From an uncultured Opitutia bacterium (GTDB taxonomy: Bacteria > Verrucomicrobiota > Verrucomicrobiia > Opitutales > UBA953), in NCBI GenBank assembly GCA_903855995.1, contig CAIOAN010000007.1, forward strand, positions 228,501 to 292,500: 64,000 nt of DNA, given 5' to 3'. The translations under genes were made by a program, and so were the position numbers. A model generated the notes under the pieces. The model was not told the DNA's origin. It saw nothing but the letters and a program-made list of their open reading frames with translations, and did no database searches. This document shows, one piece after another, positions 48,507 to 62,228 of the stretch. The stretch's first letter is position 1, and every line of letters starts with the position of its first letter.

Positions 48507-49460
48507 ATGAGCCTACCTGAGATGAAGATTTTCACCGGCAACGCCAACCCGGCGCTGGCCAAGGAAATCTGCGAACATCTCGGCGTCCCGCTCGGCACCG
48601 CCACCGTGAACCGTTTCCCCGACGGCGAGACGTTCGTGCAGATCAACGAGAATATCCGCGGCTGCGATGTCTACGTCATCCAACCCACCTGCGCGCCGGC
48701 CAATGACCGCATCATGGAGCTGCTCATCATGATCGACGCGCTCCGTCGCGCCTCAGCGGCCCGTATCACGGCAGTCATCCCGTTCTTTGGCTACGCCCGC
48801 CAGGACCGCAAGGACAAGCCCCGTGTGCCGATCACCGCGAAGCTCGTCGCCAACTTGCTCACCGCCGCCGGTGCGAACCGCGTGCTGACGGTCGATCTCC
48901 ACGCCCAGCAGATCCAGGGCTTCTTCGATATCCCCGTCGACCATCTCTACGCTTCGCCGGTCTTCTACGCTCACATCAAGAATAAACCTTGGCTCAAGAA
49001 CGCCACGGTCTTCTCGCCCGACGTGGGCGGCCTCAAGTATGCCTCGGCCGTCGCCGATATGCTCAACCTTCCTTACGGCTTCGTGGCCAAGCGCCGTACC
49101 AGCGCCACGACGGTGCAGGCGACCAGCCTGGTCGGTGAAGTCGAAGGTCGGGACATCATTCTCGTCGATGATATGACGGAGACCGCTGGCACGCTGACGG
49201 CCGCCGCCGAACTTCTGAAGAAGAACGGCGCCCGCTCGGTCCGCGCCGTCGTCTCGCACTGCATGATTCAGGAAATCGCCTTTGAGCGCATCCGGAAGGG
49301 CGTCATTGATGAGGTCATTACGACCAACTCCGTGCCCTCCGACTGGCCGAAGGATCTGCCGATCACCGTCCTTTCCATCGCGCCGCTGCTCTCGGATGCC
49401 ATCCGACGCATTCACGGTAATAACAGCGTGACAGACCTCTTCCCAATCAAGGGCCACTGA
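48507..49460 (+). CDS. prs: Ribose-phosphate pyrophosphokinase
   Basis: 317 residues, class I. It makes PRPP from ribose 5-phosphate and ATP for nucleotide, His and Trp synthesis. FPDGETFVQINENIRGCDVY lies in the ATP-binding half. FFGYARQDRKDKPRVPI is the flexible loop, VDLHAQQIQGFF is the metal site, and VDDMTETAGTLTAAAE is the PRPP loop, where Glu and Ala replace the more usual Asp and Gly (DTGGT). The gene starts five bases after lpxD and ends at a strong terminator. Confidence 0.95.
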   Translation: MSLPEMKIFTGNANPALAKEICEHLGVPLGTATVNRFPDGETFVQINENIRGCDVYVIQPTCAPANDRIMELLIMIDALRRASAARITAVIPFFGYARQDRKDKPRVPITAKLVANLLTAAGANRVLTVDLHAQQIQGFFDIPVDHLYASPVFYAHIKNKPWLKNATVFSPDVGGLKYASAVADMLNLPYGFVAKRRTSATTVQATSLVGEVEGRDIILVDDMTETAGTLTAAAELLKKNGARSVRAVVSHCMIQEIAFERIRKGVIDEVITTNSVPSDWPKDLPITVLSIAPLLSDAIRRIHGNNSVTDLFPIKGH

Positions 49461-49477
49461 GATTGTCGTCAGAGCGC

Positions 49478-49510
49478 AAAAAAGGCCGCATCGATTGATG
49501 CGGCCTTTTT
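49478..49510. terminator. Bidirectional terminator between prs and peroxiredoxin
   Basis: An 11-base-pair stem (49482-49492 with 49497-49507), GATT loop, with A-rich and T-rich arms. It serves prs on the plus strand and the peroxiredoxin gene on the minus strand. Confidence 0.92.
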
Positions 49511-49530
49511 ATTGGAATAATCCAGTGGGC

Positions 49531-50043
49531 TTACTTCTTCTCGGACTTGAGGAATTCGAGGATTAGCTGGGCCTGGTCGCTGGTGTGGCCCTTGTGGTCC
49601 GCATAGACGCATTTGCCATCCTTGAAGAGGAAGGCGCTGCGGCTGGCCATGCCGACAAGATTCTTCACGCCGAAGGCCTCAGTAACAGCCTTCTTCTCCT
49701 TGTCGGCGAGGAGGCGGAAGGGGAACTTCTGCTCTTCCTTGAATTCTTTCTGCAATTTTTCGTCATCGGTGCTCACGCCGAGGACGTTGACGCCGGCCTT
49801 CTGGAGGTCAGCCCAGCCGTCGCGAAGTGAGCATCCCTGCTTGGTGCAGCCGCCGGTCTTGGCCTTCGGATAGAAGTAGACGAGCAGGTAACCCTTGGCG
49901 CCTTCCTTGGCGAGGGAGACGGGCTTGCCATCCTGGTCGTTGCAGGTGACGTCGGGGATGGACGCGCCGACGGGGAGCTTTTCAGCTGCGTTACCAAAGA
50001 AGGGGAGGAGGGACATGAGGAGGGTGGCGAAGAGGGTCTTCAT
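49531..50043 (-). CDS. Exported Bcp-type peroxiredoxin
   Basis: 170 residues from the ATG giving signal peptide LFATLLMSLLPFFGNAA. The thioredoxin-fold body has YFYPKAKTGGCTKQGCSLRD, with peroxidatic Cys66 and resolving Cys71 in the Bcp/PrxQ spacing. It reduces hydrogen peroxide and organic peroxides. Most Bcp proteins are cytoplasmic, so the leader is notable; a partner reductant in the periplasm would be needed. The leader is short but has a hydrophobic core and an Ala-Ala cleavage site. It is divergent from fabZ. Confidence 0.85.
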   Translation of the reverse strand: MKTLFATLLMSLLPFFGNAAEKLPVGASIPDVTCNDQDGKPVSLAKEGAKGYLLVYFYPKAKTGGCTKQGCSLRDGWADLQKAGVNVLGVSTDDEKLQKEFKEEQKFPFRLLADKEKKAVTEAFGVKNLVGMASRSAFLFKDGKCVYADHKGHTSDQAQLILEFLKSEKK

Positions 50044-50137
50044 GTCCCGTAGCGTGGGCATCGCCCGACAAAAAGCAAATGAGACCCGCGCTGTTTTCGT
50101 GTCGCTTGTCCGTCTTCTTGGGGGCAAAAATAGACCC

Positions 50138-50578
50138 ATGTTGCAGGCCGTTCTCGACACCATCCCTCATCGCCCCCCGTTTCTCTTCTTGGACCGGATC
50201 GACGAGATCCGGGCCGATGGGACCACCTGTACCCGCACGTTTCGCGCCGATGAGCCTTTCTATTCCGGTCACTACCCGGGCAATCCGATTACTCCGGGGG
50301 TGTTGCTCTGTGAGTCCGTGTTTCAGGCCGGGGCGATTTTTCTCACCAAGAAATTTCAGGCCGAAGGCGGCGCCCCCGCTGGCAAGACCCCGGTGCTCTG
50401 CCGTATTGAAGAGGCTAAGTTCAAGGGAATGGTAAAGCCCGGTGACACGGTCTCGATCGAGGTGAAGCACGTCGAGACCCTCCAGCAGTTCCATTTCATG
50501 ACGGGCACGGTGCGCCGCGACGGCAAGGCCGTCCTCACCATCCGCTTCGCCCTCGCCCTCATCGACCAACCCGCCTGA
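50138..50578 (+). CDS. fabZ: 3-hydroxyacyl-ACP dehydratase, FabZ type
   Basis: 146 residues from the ATG giving MLQAVLDTIPHRPPFLFLDR. The hot-dog fold active site is GHYPGNPITPGVLLCES, with catalytic His45 and Glu59. Family role: dehydration of 3-hydroxyacyl-ACP to the trans-2-enoyl form. It is followed after four bases by the enoyl reductase, so the two steps of elongation are paired. The longer open frame upstream does not match the family. Confidence 0.88.
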   Translation: MLQAVLDTIPHRPPFLFLDRIDEIRADGTTCTRTFRADEPFYSGHYPGNPITPGVLLCESVFQAGAIFLTKKFQAEGGAPAGKTPVLCRIEEAKFKGMVKPGDTVSIEVKHVETLQQFHFMTGTVRRDGKAVLTIRFALALIDQPA

Positions 50579-50582
50579 CGTC

Positions 50583-51389
50583 ATGTCCTTCCTCGGCCTT
50601 ACCGGTAAGACCTATCTCGTCCTCGGCGTCGCGAACAAGAAATCCGTCGCCTGGCACGTCGCCAAGACCCTCGAGGCCGAAGGGGCCAAGGTGGTCTACT
50701 CCGTCCGCTCTCAGCCCCGTCTCGACTCACTGAAGGGCCTGCTCGACGGCAAGCCAGTCTATCTCTGCGACCTTGAACACGAGGCGCAGACGCAGAAACT
50801 CGCCGCGGATGTCGGCCGTGAACACGGCTCGCTGGATGGCGTGCTGCATAGCGTCGCCTTCGCCAATTTCTCGAAGGGTATGCAGCCGTTCCATGAGACC
50901 GTGCGCGCCGATTTCCTGCAGGCCACCGCAATCTCTGCGTTCTCGCTCGTCGAGCTTTCCCGCGCGCTCAAGCCGTATCTGAAGTCAGATGCCTCGGTCG
51001 TTTCTATTGGGATTTCTTCACAGGTGACAGCCTCGAACTACGGCTACATGTCACCGATCAAGGCCGCGCTTGAATCCGCCAGTCGCTTCCTCGCGAAATC
51101 CTTCTCGGCCGATTCGCGCGTGCGCTTTAACTCTGTCAACGCCGGCCCGCTCAAGACGAGCGCGAGTGCTGGCATCCCCGGCTATCTCCACAACTACCTG
51201 CACGCCGAGAAGATGACATTCCGCAAGGAGGCGCTGAAGACGCAGGAAGTCGCGGATACCGCGGTCTGGCTGCTCTCGCCGCGTTCGAGCGGCATCAATG
51301 GCCATGGGGTCGTGGTCGATGCCGGCATGGGCTGGAATTTCTTCGACGAAGAACTCGTGGCCGCTTCTTCCCGCCTTCCCGGATCGTGA
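50583..51389 (+). CDS. fabI: Enoyl-ACP reductase, FabI-like, lacking first active-site Tyr
   Basis: 268-residue short-chain dehydrogenase. GVANKKSVAWHVAKTL is the FabI-type NADH-binding turn and LHSVAFA the conserved strand. The active site has Tyr153 and Lys160 in the FabI Y-x6-K spacing (NYGYMSPIKAALE). The other FabI tyrosine, ten residues earlier, is replaced by Gly143. The Tyr that is present aligns with the catalytically important one, so activity is likely. It sits between fabZ and oleA, overlapping oleA by four bases. Confidence 0.82.
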   Translation: MSFLGLTGKTYLVLGVANKKSVAWHVAKTLEAEGAKVVYSVRSQPRLDSLKGLLDGKPVYLCDLEHEAQTQKLAADVGREHGSLDGVLHSVAFANFSKGMQPFHETVRADFLQATAISAFSLVELSRALKPYLKSDASVVSIGISSQVTASNYGYMSPIKAALESASRFLAKSFSADSRVRFNSVNAGPLKTSASAGIPGYLHNYLHAEKMTFRKEALKTQEVADTAVWLLSPRSSGINGHGVVVDAGMGWNFFDEELVAASSRLPGS

Positions 51390-52423
51390 TCTTCAAGCGC
51401 ACCGTCCTGTCCGGCCTCGTCGCCGAACTGCCTCCCGAGGTCTGGACCTCCGATGAGGTCGAACGCCGTCTGGCGCCCCTTTACGGACGCCTGAAGCTGC
51501 CTGAGGGCCGTCTCGAGCTGATGACGGGTATCCGTGAGCGCCGCTTCTGGCCGCAGGCAATCCGCCCCTCCGCCGCTTCGGCGTTGGCGGGCCGACGTGC
51601 GATGCAGGCCGCTGGAGTCGGCCCCGCCGATATTGATTTACTGATTCATTCCTCGGTCTGCCGCGATCGTCTTGAGCCTTCGACCGCCGCTTATGTGCAC
51701 GGCCTCCTCGGCCTCGGTCCGCAGGCGCAGATCCTCGATGTCTCCAACGCCTGCCTAGGCTTCCTCAATGCCGTCGTGCTCGCTGCGGGCATGGTGGAGT
51801 CGGGGCAAATCCGTCGTGCGTTGGTCTGCTCGGGTGAAGATGGTCGTCCGCTCGTCGAACGCACGATCCGCATGCTGAACGAAGACCTTTCGCTCACGCG
51901 TGAGACAATCAAGCCATACTTCGCCAACCTCACGATCGGCGCCGGTGGCGCCGCCGCGGTGGTCTGCCGCGACGACCTTGCCGGACCTGGCTCGATCCGT
52001 CTCCTGGGTGGCGCCGCCGAAACCGATTCTTCCGCTAACGGACTGTGCGAAGGCGATACGTCGTCCGCAGAACTCGACATGCGTACGGACTCCGAAGCGT
52101 TGCTCGCCGCGGGCGTCGCGCTGGCCCAGCGCTGCTGGGGTCGCTTCAAAGGCGTCACGGGCTGGGACGAGTCCACGCCGCAGCGAGTCGTCACCCATCA
52201 GGTCGGCCGCCGTCACTCCTCATTGCTCTTCGAGAAGCTTGGCCTCGATCCCGCCAAGGATTACCAGAGCTTTGACCGTCTCGGCAACGTAGGCTCGGTC
52301 TCCGTGCCAGCTACGCTGGCGCTCGGCCTCGCCGAAGGCCGGATTAAGGCTGGTGAGCGCGTCGCCTTGCTGGGCATCGGCAGCGGCCTTGCCAGCATGA
52401 TGCTTGCCGTGGAATGCCAATGA
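51386..52423 (+). CDS. oleA: OleA-type head-to-head condensing thiolase
   Basis: 345 residues, GTG start. A FabH-fold thiolase with catalytic Cys123 (SNACLGF), His271 (VVTHQVGRRHS) and Asn301 (RLGNVGSV). CRDRLEPSTA holds Glu97, matching the glutamate that distinguishes OleA from FabH, where it deprotonates the second acyl chain. OleA joins two acyl-CoA molecules into a beta-keto acid that OleD and OleC turn into long-chain olefin. FabH is the main alternative, but the Glu and the OleB-like gene next door favour OleA. Confidence 0.82.
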   Translation: MIFKRTVLSGLVAELPPEVWTSDEVERRLAPLYGRLKLPEGRLELMTGIRERRFWPQAIRPSAASALAGRRAMQAAGVGPADIDLLIHSSVCRDRLEPSTAAYVHGLLGLGPQAQILDVSNACLGFLNAVVLAAGMVESGQIRRALVCSGEDGRPLVERTIRMLNEDLSLTRETIKPYFANLTIGAGGAAAVVCRDDLAGPGSIRLLGGAAETDSSANGLCEGDTSSAELDMRTDSEALLAAGVALAQRCWGRFKGVTGWDESTPQRVVTHQVGRRHSSLLFEKLGLDPAKDYQSFDRLGNVGSVSVPATLALGLAEGRIKAGERVALLGIGSGLASMMLAVECQ

Positions 52424-53304
52424 CCGTCCCTCATCTTTCTGCCGCCGTGCAGGCGCTGTATCCGTTTGCGCCGCAGGACTTCGCCGCTCTCTCCGGGCGA
52501 ATGAGCTATGTCGACCATGGCCCGCGCGACGGCCGTCCGGTCTTGCTGCTGCACGGCAATCCTTCGTGGTCTTTTCTTTGGCGCGATTTAATCCTGAAAC
52601 TCGCCGCGCAAGGTCGACGCGTCATCGCACCTGACCATGTCGGCATGGGGCTCTCCGCCCGCCCTGACCGTTTCTTGCGACTCGCGGACCGCATCGCCGA
52701 TGTCGAAGCGCTCATCGCCCACCTCGGGCTCAAGGAGTTCGATCTGGGTGTCCACGATTGGGGAGGCGCCATCGGCTTCGGCGTCGCGGGACGTCGGCCA
52801 GAGAGGGTGGGGCGGATTCTTGTCACAAACACCGGGGCTTTCTTGTCGGCCCGCATTCCGGCCCGCATCGCGCTTTGCCGCGCTCCGCTGGTCGGGCGCT
52901 TCATTGTCCAAGGTTTGAATGGGTTTGCCTGGCCCGCGACCTGGATGTCGGTCGAGAAGCCCCTCAGCCCGGCCGCCAAAGCCGGGTTCCTCGTTCCCTA
53001 CGGTTCCGCTTCGGTGCGACGGGCGGTAGCCGACTTCGTGGCCGATATCCCGATGGAGCTCGAGCACCCCACCCGACCCGTCCTAGCGGCCGTGGAGGCC
53101 TCTTTGGAGGGGTTAAAGGGTAAGCCCATGCTCCTTTGCTGGGGAATGCGCGACTTCTGCTTCGACCAGTCCTTCTTGGATGGCTTTGTCCGCCGTTTCC
53201 CGGCCGCCGAGCAGCTCTCATTCGCGGATGCCGGTCACTACGTCCTCGAGGATGCGGGCGAGGCTGCTCTGGGTCGGATCGCCGCCTTTTTCGGCCCCGC
53301 CTGA
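52420..53304 (+). CDS. oleB: OleB-like alpha/beta hydrolase
   Basis: 294 residues from the ATG that overlaps the oleA stop (an in-frame ATG lies six bases earlier). LLHGNPSWSFLWR is the oxyanion region, the nucleophile elbow is HDWGGA with Asp113, and His273 lies in ADAGHYVLED. An Asp nucleophile is typical of the haloalkane-dehalogenase group, where OleB belongs. OleB decarboxylates the beta-lactone to give a cis-olefin. oleC and oleD do not follow; the next gene is gyrB. Confidence 0.8.
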   Translation: MTVPHLSAAVQALYPFAPQDFAALSGRMSYVDHGPRDGRPVLLLHGNPSWSFLWRDLILKLAAQGRRVIAPDHVGMGLSARPDRFLRLADRIADVEALIAHLGLKEFDLGVHDWGGAIGFGVAGRRPERVGRILVTNTGAFLSARIPARIALCRAPLVGRFIVQGLNGFAWPATWMSVEKPLSPAAKAGFLVPYGSASVRRAVADFVADIPMELEHPTRPVLAAVEASLEGLKGKPMLLCWGMRDFCFDQSFLDGFVRRFPAAEQLSFADAGHYVLEDAGEAALGRIAAFFGPA

Positions 53305-53344
53305 CCTCCATTCGGGACCCCCTCCCGACGGGTCGGAAAAGGTC

Positions 53345-53364
53345 TGTGGATAACGTGTGAACAA
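53345..53364 (-). promoter_or_regulatory. DnaA box pair upstream of gyrB
   Basis: The plus strand reads TGTGGATAA at 53345-53353, the complement of a perfect DnaA box TTATCCACA. A second copy with one mismatch (TGTGAACAA) is at 53356-53364. Both point the same way. They sit about 170-190 bases before gyrB. A role in regulation or origin function is a guess. Confidence 0.45.
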
Positions 53365-53444
53365 CGGTTTCTAACACCCCCTATAAGTTTTTGTAAGGGC
53401 TTGATTGGTAGCCATTTCTGGGCGGCCAAAAACATTCACTATGA

Positions 53445-56167
<2,723 letters not shown>

Positions 56168-56202
56168 GCTATCCTCCTCACCCACCCTAGATTTTTTCGA
56201 AA

Positions 56203-58692
<2,490 letters not shown>

Positions 58693-58713
58693 TCGGACGG
58701 ACTCGCCAAACAG

Positions 58714-58741
58714 AAGGGGCGCCTTATGGCGCCCCTTTTTT
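58714..58741 (+). terminator. Terminator after gyrA
   Basis: A ten-base-pair stem (58714-58723 with 58728-58737), TTAT loop, followed by five or six T. It ends gyrBA transcription before the converging rlmD gene. Confidence 0.9.
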
Positions 58742-58758
58742 GTGCCCTGGCAGCCCGT

Positions 58759-60000
58759 TTAGGCCCGTTCCAGCGCCGCGATGCACTCGACGTGCCTGGT
58801 TTGGGGGAAGAGGTCGAACGGACGGACCGAGATGACTTTCCAGCCCTTGGCGCAGAGATACTTCAAGTCGCGGGCCTGGGTGTCGGGCGCGCAGCTCACA
58901 TAGACGATTCGACGCGGGGCGAAGGCGTGCAGTTGCTCGAGGAAGGCTTCGTCGCAGCCCTTGCGGGGCGGGTCGACGATCACAGCGGACTCGTGTCCGT
59001 CGACGGGGAGCTTCTTAAAGATTGATTCCGCCGAGCCTGCGATGAAGCGGCAGTTGAGAAAGTGGTTAAGCGTGGCGTTCTCGGCGGCCTTGCGGGCGGC
59101 CTCCGCGCTGACTTCGATACCGTTGACGGATTCGAAGAGCCGGGCTCCGGACAGGGCGAAGAGGCCCGAACCGCAGTAGGTGTCGACGAGATGCTTCGCG
59201 CCGGACTCGTGGGCTAGCTTGACGGCGTGGCCCACGAACTGTTCGAGCACGGAGGGATTATTCTGGAAGAACTCGCCGGCAAGGAACTTGAGCTGCACTG
59301 CACCGACCTTCTCGGTGACGACCTGGCGGGAGTCGGTGACGACGCCTTCCTCGCAATCGCGGAAGAGTAGGGTAGCGCCACGTTCGAAGCGCCCCGGGTT
59401 GGACTTGATGTCCTTACGGGAGCGGGCGAGGGCAGCGTTGATCGCATCCGTCGCGATCGGGCACTTCGGTACGTCGACGACGCGGCGGGAAGTGCCGGCA
59501 GCGAGGAAGCCAATCGGGAAGTCCGCACGGCGCGGGGTCATGAAGTGCGGCGTGATCTTGGAGCGGTAGCCGTACTGCTTCGGCGAAGGATGGCACGCGT
59601 CGACCTTAGTCTTGATGCCGCCGAGGCGCTCGAAGGCTTCCGCGACCTGCTTCTGCTTCCACTCGAGCTGCTGCGGGTAGGCGAGGTTCTGATACTGGCA
59701 CCCGCCGCATTCGCCGAAGAGGTCGCAGCGGGGCAGGACGCGATGGGGCGAGGGGACGACGACGCGGACGAGGTCGCCGCGCGAGAAGTTGGCGGCGTTG
59801 TGCCAGATGCGGGCCACGACCTTTTCGCCCGCGAGGGCGCCGGCGATGAAGACGACCCAGCCGTCGACGCGGGCCACGCCTTCGCCGAGGTTCGTCAGGC
59901 TGGCGATCTCGACCTCGATTTCCTGATGGTAGGTGAACTTGCCCGGCCGGAACTTGGACGAGTCGGGTTTGCGGGACTGAGGCGGCTCGAATTCGGACAT
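58759..60000 (-). CDS. rlmD: 23S rRNA uracil-C5-methyltransferase, RlmD type
   Basis: 413 residues. A TRAM RNA-binding domain (about 25-85: IASLTNLGEGVARVDGWVVF) is followed by the iron-sulfur motif CDLFGECGGCQYQ (Cys92, 98, 101), with a fourth Cys near 179. The methylase core has LVDTYCGSGLFA, VDPPRKGC and the catalytic VSCAPDTQARDLKYL. The family makes m5U in 23S rRNA; the exact position (747 or 1939) is not certain from the sequence. It is unlinked to gyrA and converges with it. Confidence 0.86.
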   Translation of the reverse strand: MSEFEPPQSRKPDSSKFRPGKFTYHQEIEVEIASLTNLGEGVARVDGWVVFIAGALAGEKVVARIWHNAANFSRGDLVRVVVPSPHRVLPRCDLFGECGGCQYQNLAYPQQLEWKQKQVAEAFERLGGIKTKVDACHPSPKQYGYRSKITPHFMTPRRADFPIGFLAAGTSRRVVDVPKCPIATDAINAALARSRKDIKSNPGRFERGATLLFRDCEEGVVTDSRQVVTEKVGAVQLKFLAGEFFQNNPSVLEQFVGHAVKLAHESGAKHLVDTYCGSGLFALSGARLFESVNGIEVSAEAARKAAENATLNHFLNCRFIAGSAESIFKKLPVDGHESAVIVDPPRKGCDEAFLEQLHAFAPRRIVYVSCAPDTQARDLKYLCAKGWKVISVRPFDLFPQTRHVECIAALERA

Positions 60001-60095
60001 GGCGATAAAGTCCGTCTCCCGGCGTAGAGGTCGAGACTTATCCCAGCCGAAGGCCTATCCTTGCCCTTCGGCGTCCCTTGGTACTCACTTCGCCC

Positions 60096-60899
60096 GTGTC
60101 CGACGAGGTCATCCAGAGCCGACAGAACCCCCGCGTGCAGGCATTAGCCCGCCTGAGAGATCGTGCCGAGCGCGAAGCCCGCGGCCTGTTCATCGCCGAG
60201 GGTCTCCGGGAACTCTCCCGGGCCATCGAGCGCAAGGTCGAGGTGCTCGAGATCTATTTCTGCCCGTCGATGTTCCGTGGCTCCGAGGCCGCTGAGCTCG
60301 TGACCAATGCCCGGGTCGCCGGCGTCGACTGCTGCGAGCTCGGTGAATCCGCCTTCGAGAAGGTCAGCGGCCGCGAGGGCCCGGACGGCCTACTGGGCGT
60401 CGCCAAGACCTGGAACTGCTCGCTCGATCAGCTCAAACCTTCGGCTAATCCGCTCCTGCTCGTCGCCGAATCGGTCGAGAAGCCTGGCAATCTCGGTGCT
60501 TTGCTCCGCACGGCGGATTCCGCTGGTTGCGATGCCCTCATCGTCTGCGACCCCATCACCGACGTCTTCAATCCCAACGTCGTCCGCTCTTCGCAAGGTG
60601 CCCTCTTCTCCATGCCCGTGGCTGTGTGCACCTCGCATGAGGCTGCCGCTTGGATGAAGGCCAAGGGTGTCCGCTCACTGGCGACCTCGCCCGCGGCGAC
60701 CAAGGCCTATTGGGATGTCGATTGTCGCGGTCCGGTGGCGTTGCTGCTGGGTTCAGAGAAGGATGGCTTGACTGAATTCTGGCTCAAAGGGGCGGACGAG
60801 AAAATCTCGATTCCTCAGGCTGGCTTGTCGGATTCGCTCAATGTTTCCAATGCGGCGGCGATTTGCCTCTTCGAGGCCGTCCGTCAGCGCCGGAAATAA
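60096..60899 (+). CDS. RNA methyltransferase, SpoU/TrmH family
   Basis: 267 residues from a GTG (MSDEVIQSRQNPRVQALARL). An N-terminal substrate-binding domain (FIAEGLRELSRAI) precedes the knotted SPOUT domain: VEKPGNLGALLRTADSAGCD, ALLLGSEKDGL, and SLNVSNAAAICLFEAVRQR. It probably 2'-O-methylates a ribose in rRNA or tRNA; the RlmB/TrmH distinction is unclear. It is divergent from rlmD, with 95 bases between starts. The small membrane gene follows after three bases. Confidence 0.88.
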   Translation: MSDEVIQSRQNPRVQALARLRDRAEREARGLFIAEGLRELSRAIERKVEVLEIYFCPSMFRGSEAAELVTNARVAGVDCCELGESAFEKVSGREGPDGLLGVAKTWNCSLDQLKPSANPLLLVAESVEKPGNLGALLRTADSAGCDALIVCDPITDVFNPNVVRSSQGALFSMPVAVCTSHEAAAWMKAKGVRSLATSPAATKAYWDVDCRGPVALLLGSEKDGLTEFWLKGADEKISIPQAGLSDSLNVSNAAAICLFEAVRQRRK

Positions 60900-60902
60900 T
60901 TC

Positions 60903-61103
60903 ATGAATCTCCGGTATCTGGTCGCTGCGATTACCTGTCTCCTTGCCGCCAAGGGCTGCTATGAGCTCTTCCAGCGAATCGGTAGTCGCCTCGACGACCA
61001 AGGCTTCCTGCATGAACCTTTTGGCCTGATGCCCTTGGGCTGGTTGTTCGTCTTCGCGGGCTCCGTCCTACTCGTGCTGTCCTGGGTGCGCCGAAATAAG
61101 TAA
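60903..61103 (+). CDS. Small membrane protein (DUF3955-like)
   Basis: 66 residues with two hydrophobic segments (LVAAITCLLAAKGCYELF and PLGWLFVFAGSVLLVLSWV) joined by a loop, RIGSRLDDQGFLHEPFGLMP. The loop D-x-x-G-F-L-x-E-P-F matches DUF3955 as I remember it. No function is known. It is probably co-transcribed with the SpoU methyltransferase. The stop codon is the start of the terminator stem. Confidence 0.72.
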   Translation: MNLRYLVAAITCLLAAKGCYELFQRIGSRLDDQGFLHEPFGLMPLGWLFVFAGSVLLVLSWVRRNK

Positions 61104-61127
61104 GGCCGGGCTTGGGGCCCGGCCTTA
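61101..61127. terminator. Bidirectional hairpin between DUF3955 and transaldolase
   Basis: An 11-base-pair perfect stem (61101-61111 with 61117-61127) and a five-base loop, overlapping the DUF3955 stop. T tracts are weak on both sides (ACTT and ACTTATTT). Confidence 0.75.
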
Positions 61128-61148
61128 CTTGAGAGACTGACGGAATGC

Positions 61149-62102
61149 TTAGCCGATGGCCTTGGCGACCAGGTCATCGAGCTTCTTGCCGTCGACGGCG
61201 AAGGCGCGGATGCCTTCGGCGGTCTTCTCGGTAGCCATCGCGTCTTCGTTGTGGTGCCAGCGGAATTCCTTCTCGCCCCAAGTCTTGGCGGCTTCGCCTT
61301 CGGACTTGGCGGCGGCTTCGTCGAGCGCTTTAGGCACTGCGGCGGAGTCTTTAGAGAGCTCATCGAGGAGGTTCGGAGCAATCGTCAGGAGATCACACCC
61401 GCAGAGTGCCTTGATTTGGCCGCAATTACGGAACGAGGCCCCCATGACTTCGGTTTTGATACCGTTACGCTTGTAGTAGGCGAAGATGCGGCGGACGGAC
61501 TGCACCCCCGGATCATTGGCGCCGGAGGAGGCGGTTTCGTTCCAGTTGGCGCCTTGGGCCTTCTTATGCCAGTCGTAGATGCGGCCGACGAAGGGCGAGA
61601 TCAACTGGACCTTGGCGTCGGCGCAGGCGACGGCCTGGGCGAACGAGAAGAGCAGGGTGAGGTTGCAGCGGATACCTTCTTTTTCGAGTTCAGCGGCGGC
61701 TTGGATGCCTTCCCAGGTGGAGGCCATCTTCACGAGGATGCGTTCCTTGGGGATGCCGGCGGCCTTATAGAGGGCGATCAGTTCGCGCGCCTTTGCGACG
61801 GTGGCGACCTTGTCGAAGGACAGGCGGGCGTCGACTTCGGTGGAGACGCGGCCCGGGACGATCTTGAGAATCTCGGTGCCGAAGGAGATGAGGAGCGCGT
61901 CGACGGCGGCCTGGACGCCCTTGCTCTTGTTGTCCTGGGCGGCCTTTTGAAGAAGGGCCTGGTATTCGGGCATTTGGACGGCCTTGAGGATGAGGCTCGG
62001 GTTGGTCGTGGCATCCAGAGGCTTGAAAGCCTTCATGGCGGCGAAGTCACCGGTGTCGGCGACGACTTTGGTGTGTTGGCGAAGCTGTTCGAGTGCGTTC
62101 AT
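61149..62102 (-). CDS. tal: Transaldolase
   Basis: 317 residues from the ATG giving [20 protein letters not shown]. The Schiff-base Lys is 125 in [42 protein letters not shown] and [11 protein letters not shown] are the standard TalB motifs. It transfers a dihydroxyacetone unit between sugar phosphates in the pentose phosphate pathway. The open frame is longer upstream, but this start agrees with E. coli TalB in length and sequence. It is divergent from asnS. Confidence 0.94.
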   Translation of the reverse strand: MNALEQLRQHTKVVADTGDFAAMKAFKPLDATTNPSLILKAVQMPEYQALLQKAAQDNKSKGVQAAVDALLISFGTEILKIVPGRVSTEVDARLSFDKVATVAKARELIALYKAAGIPKERILVKMASTWEGIQAAAELEKEGIRCNLTLLFSFAQAVACADAKVQLISPFVGRIYDWHKKAQGANWNETASSGANDPGVQSVRRIFAYYKRNGIKTEVMGASFRNCGQIKALCGCDLLTIAPNLLDELSKDSAAVPKALDEAAAKSEGEAAKTWGEKEFRWHHNEDAMATEKTAEGIRAFAVDGKKLDDLVAKAIG

Positions 62103-62228
62103 GTGTGAAGTGTTTCGAGCGTGAGAAAGGTGCCCCAATTGTCCAGCCCGACTCGTAAAAACGGGGTCATCAGGCCTAAGCGGGCATCTCTCGCTTGTTT
62201 CATGGGGCCGGCTGGTGCAAATTGGCGC

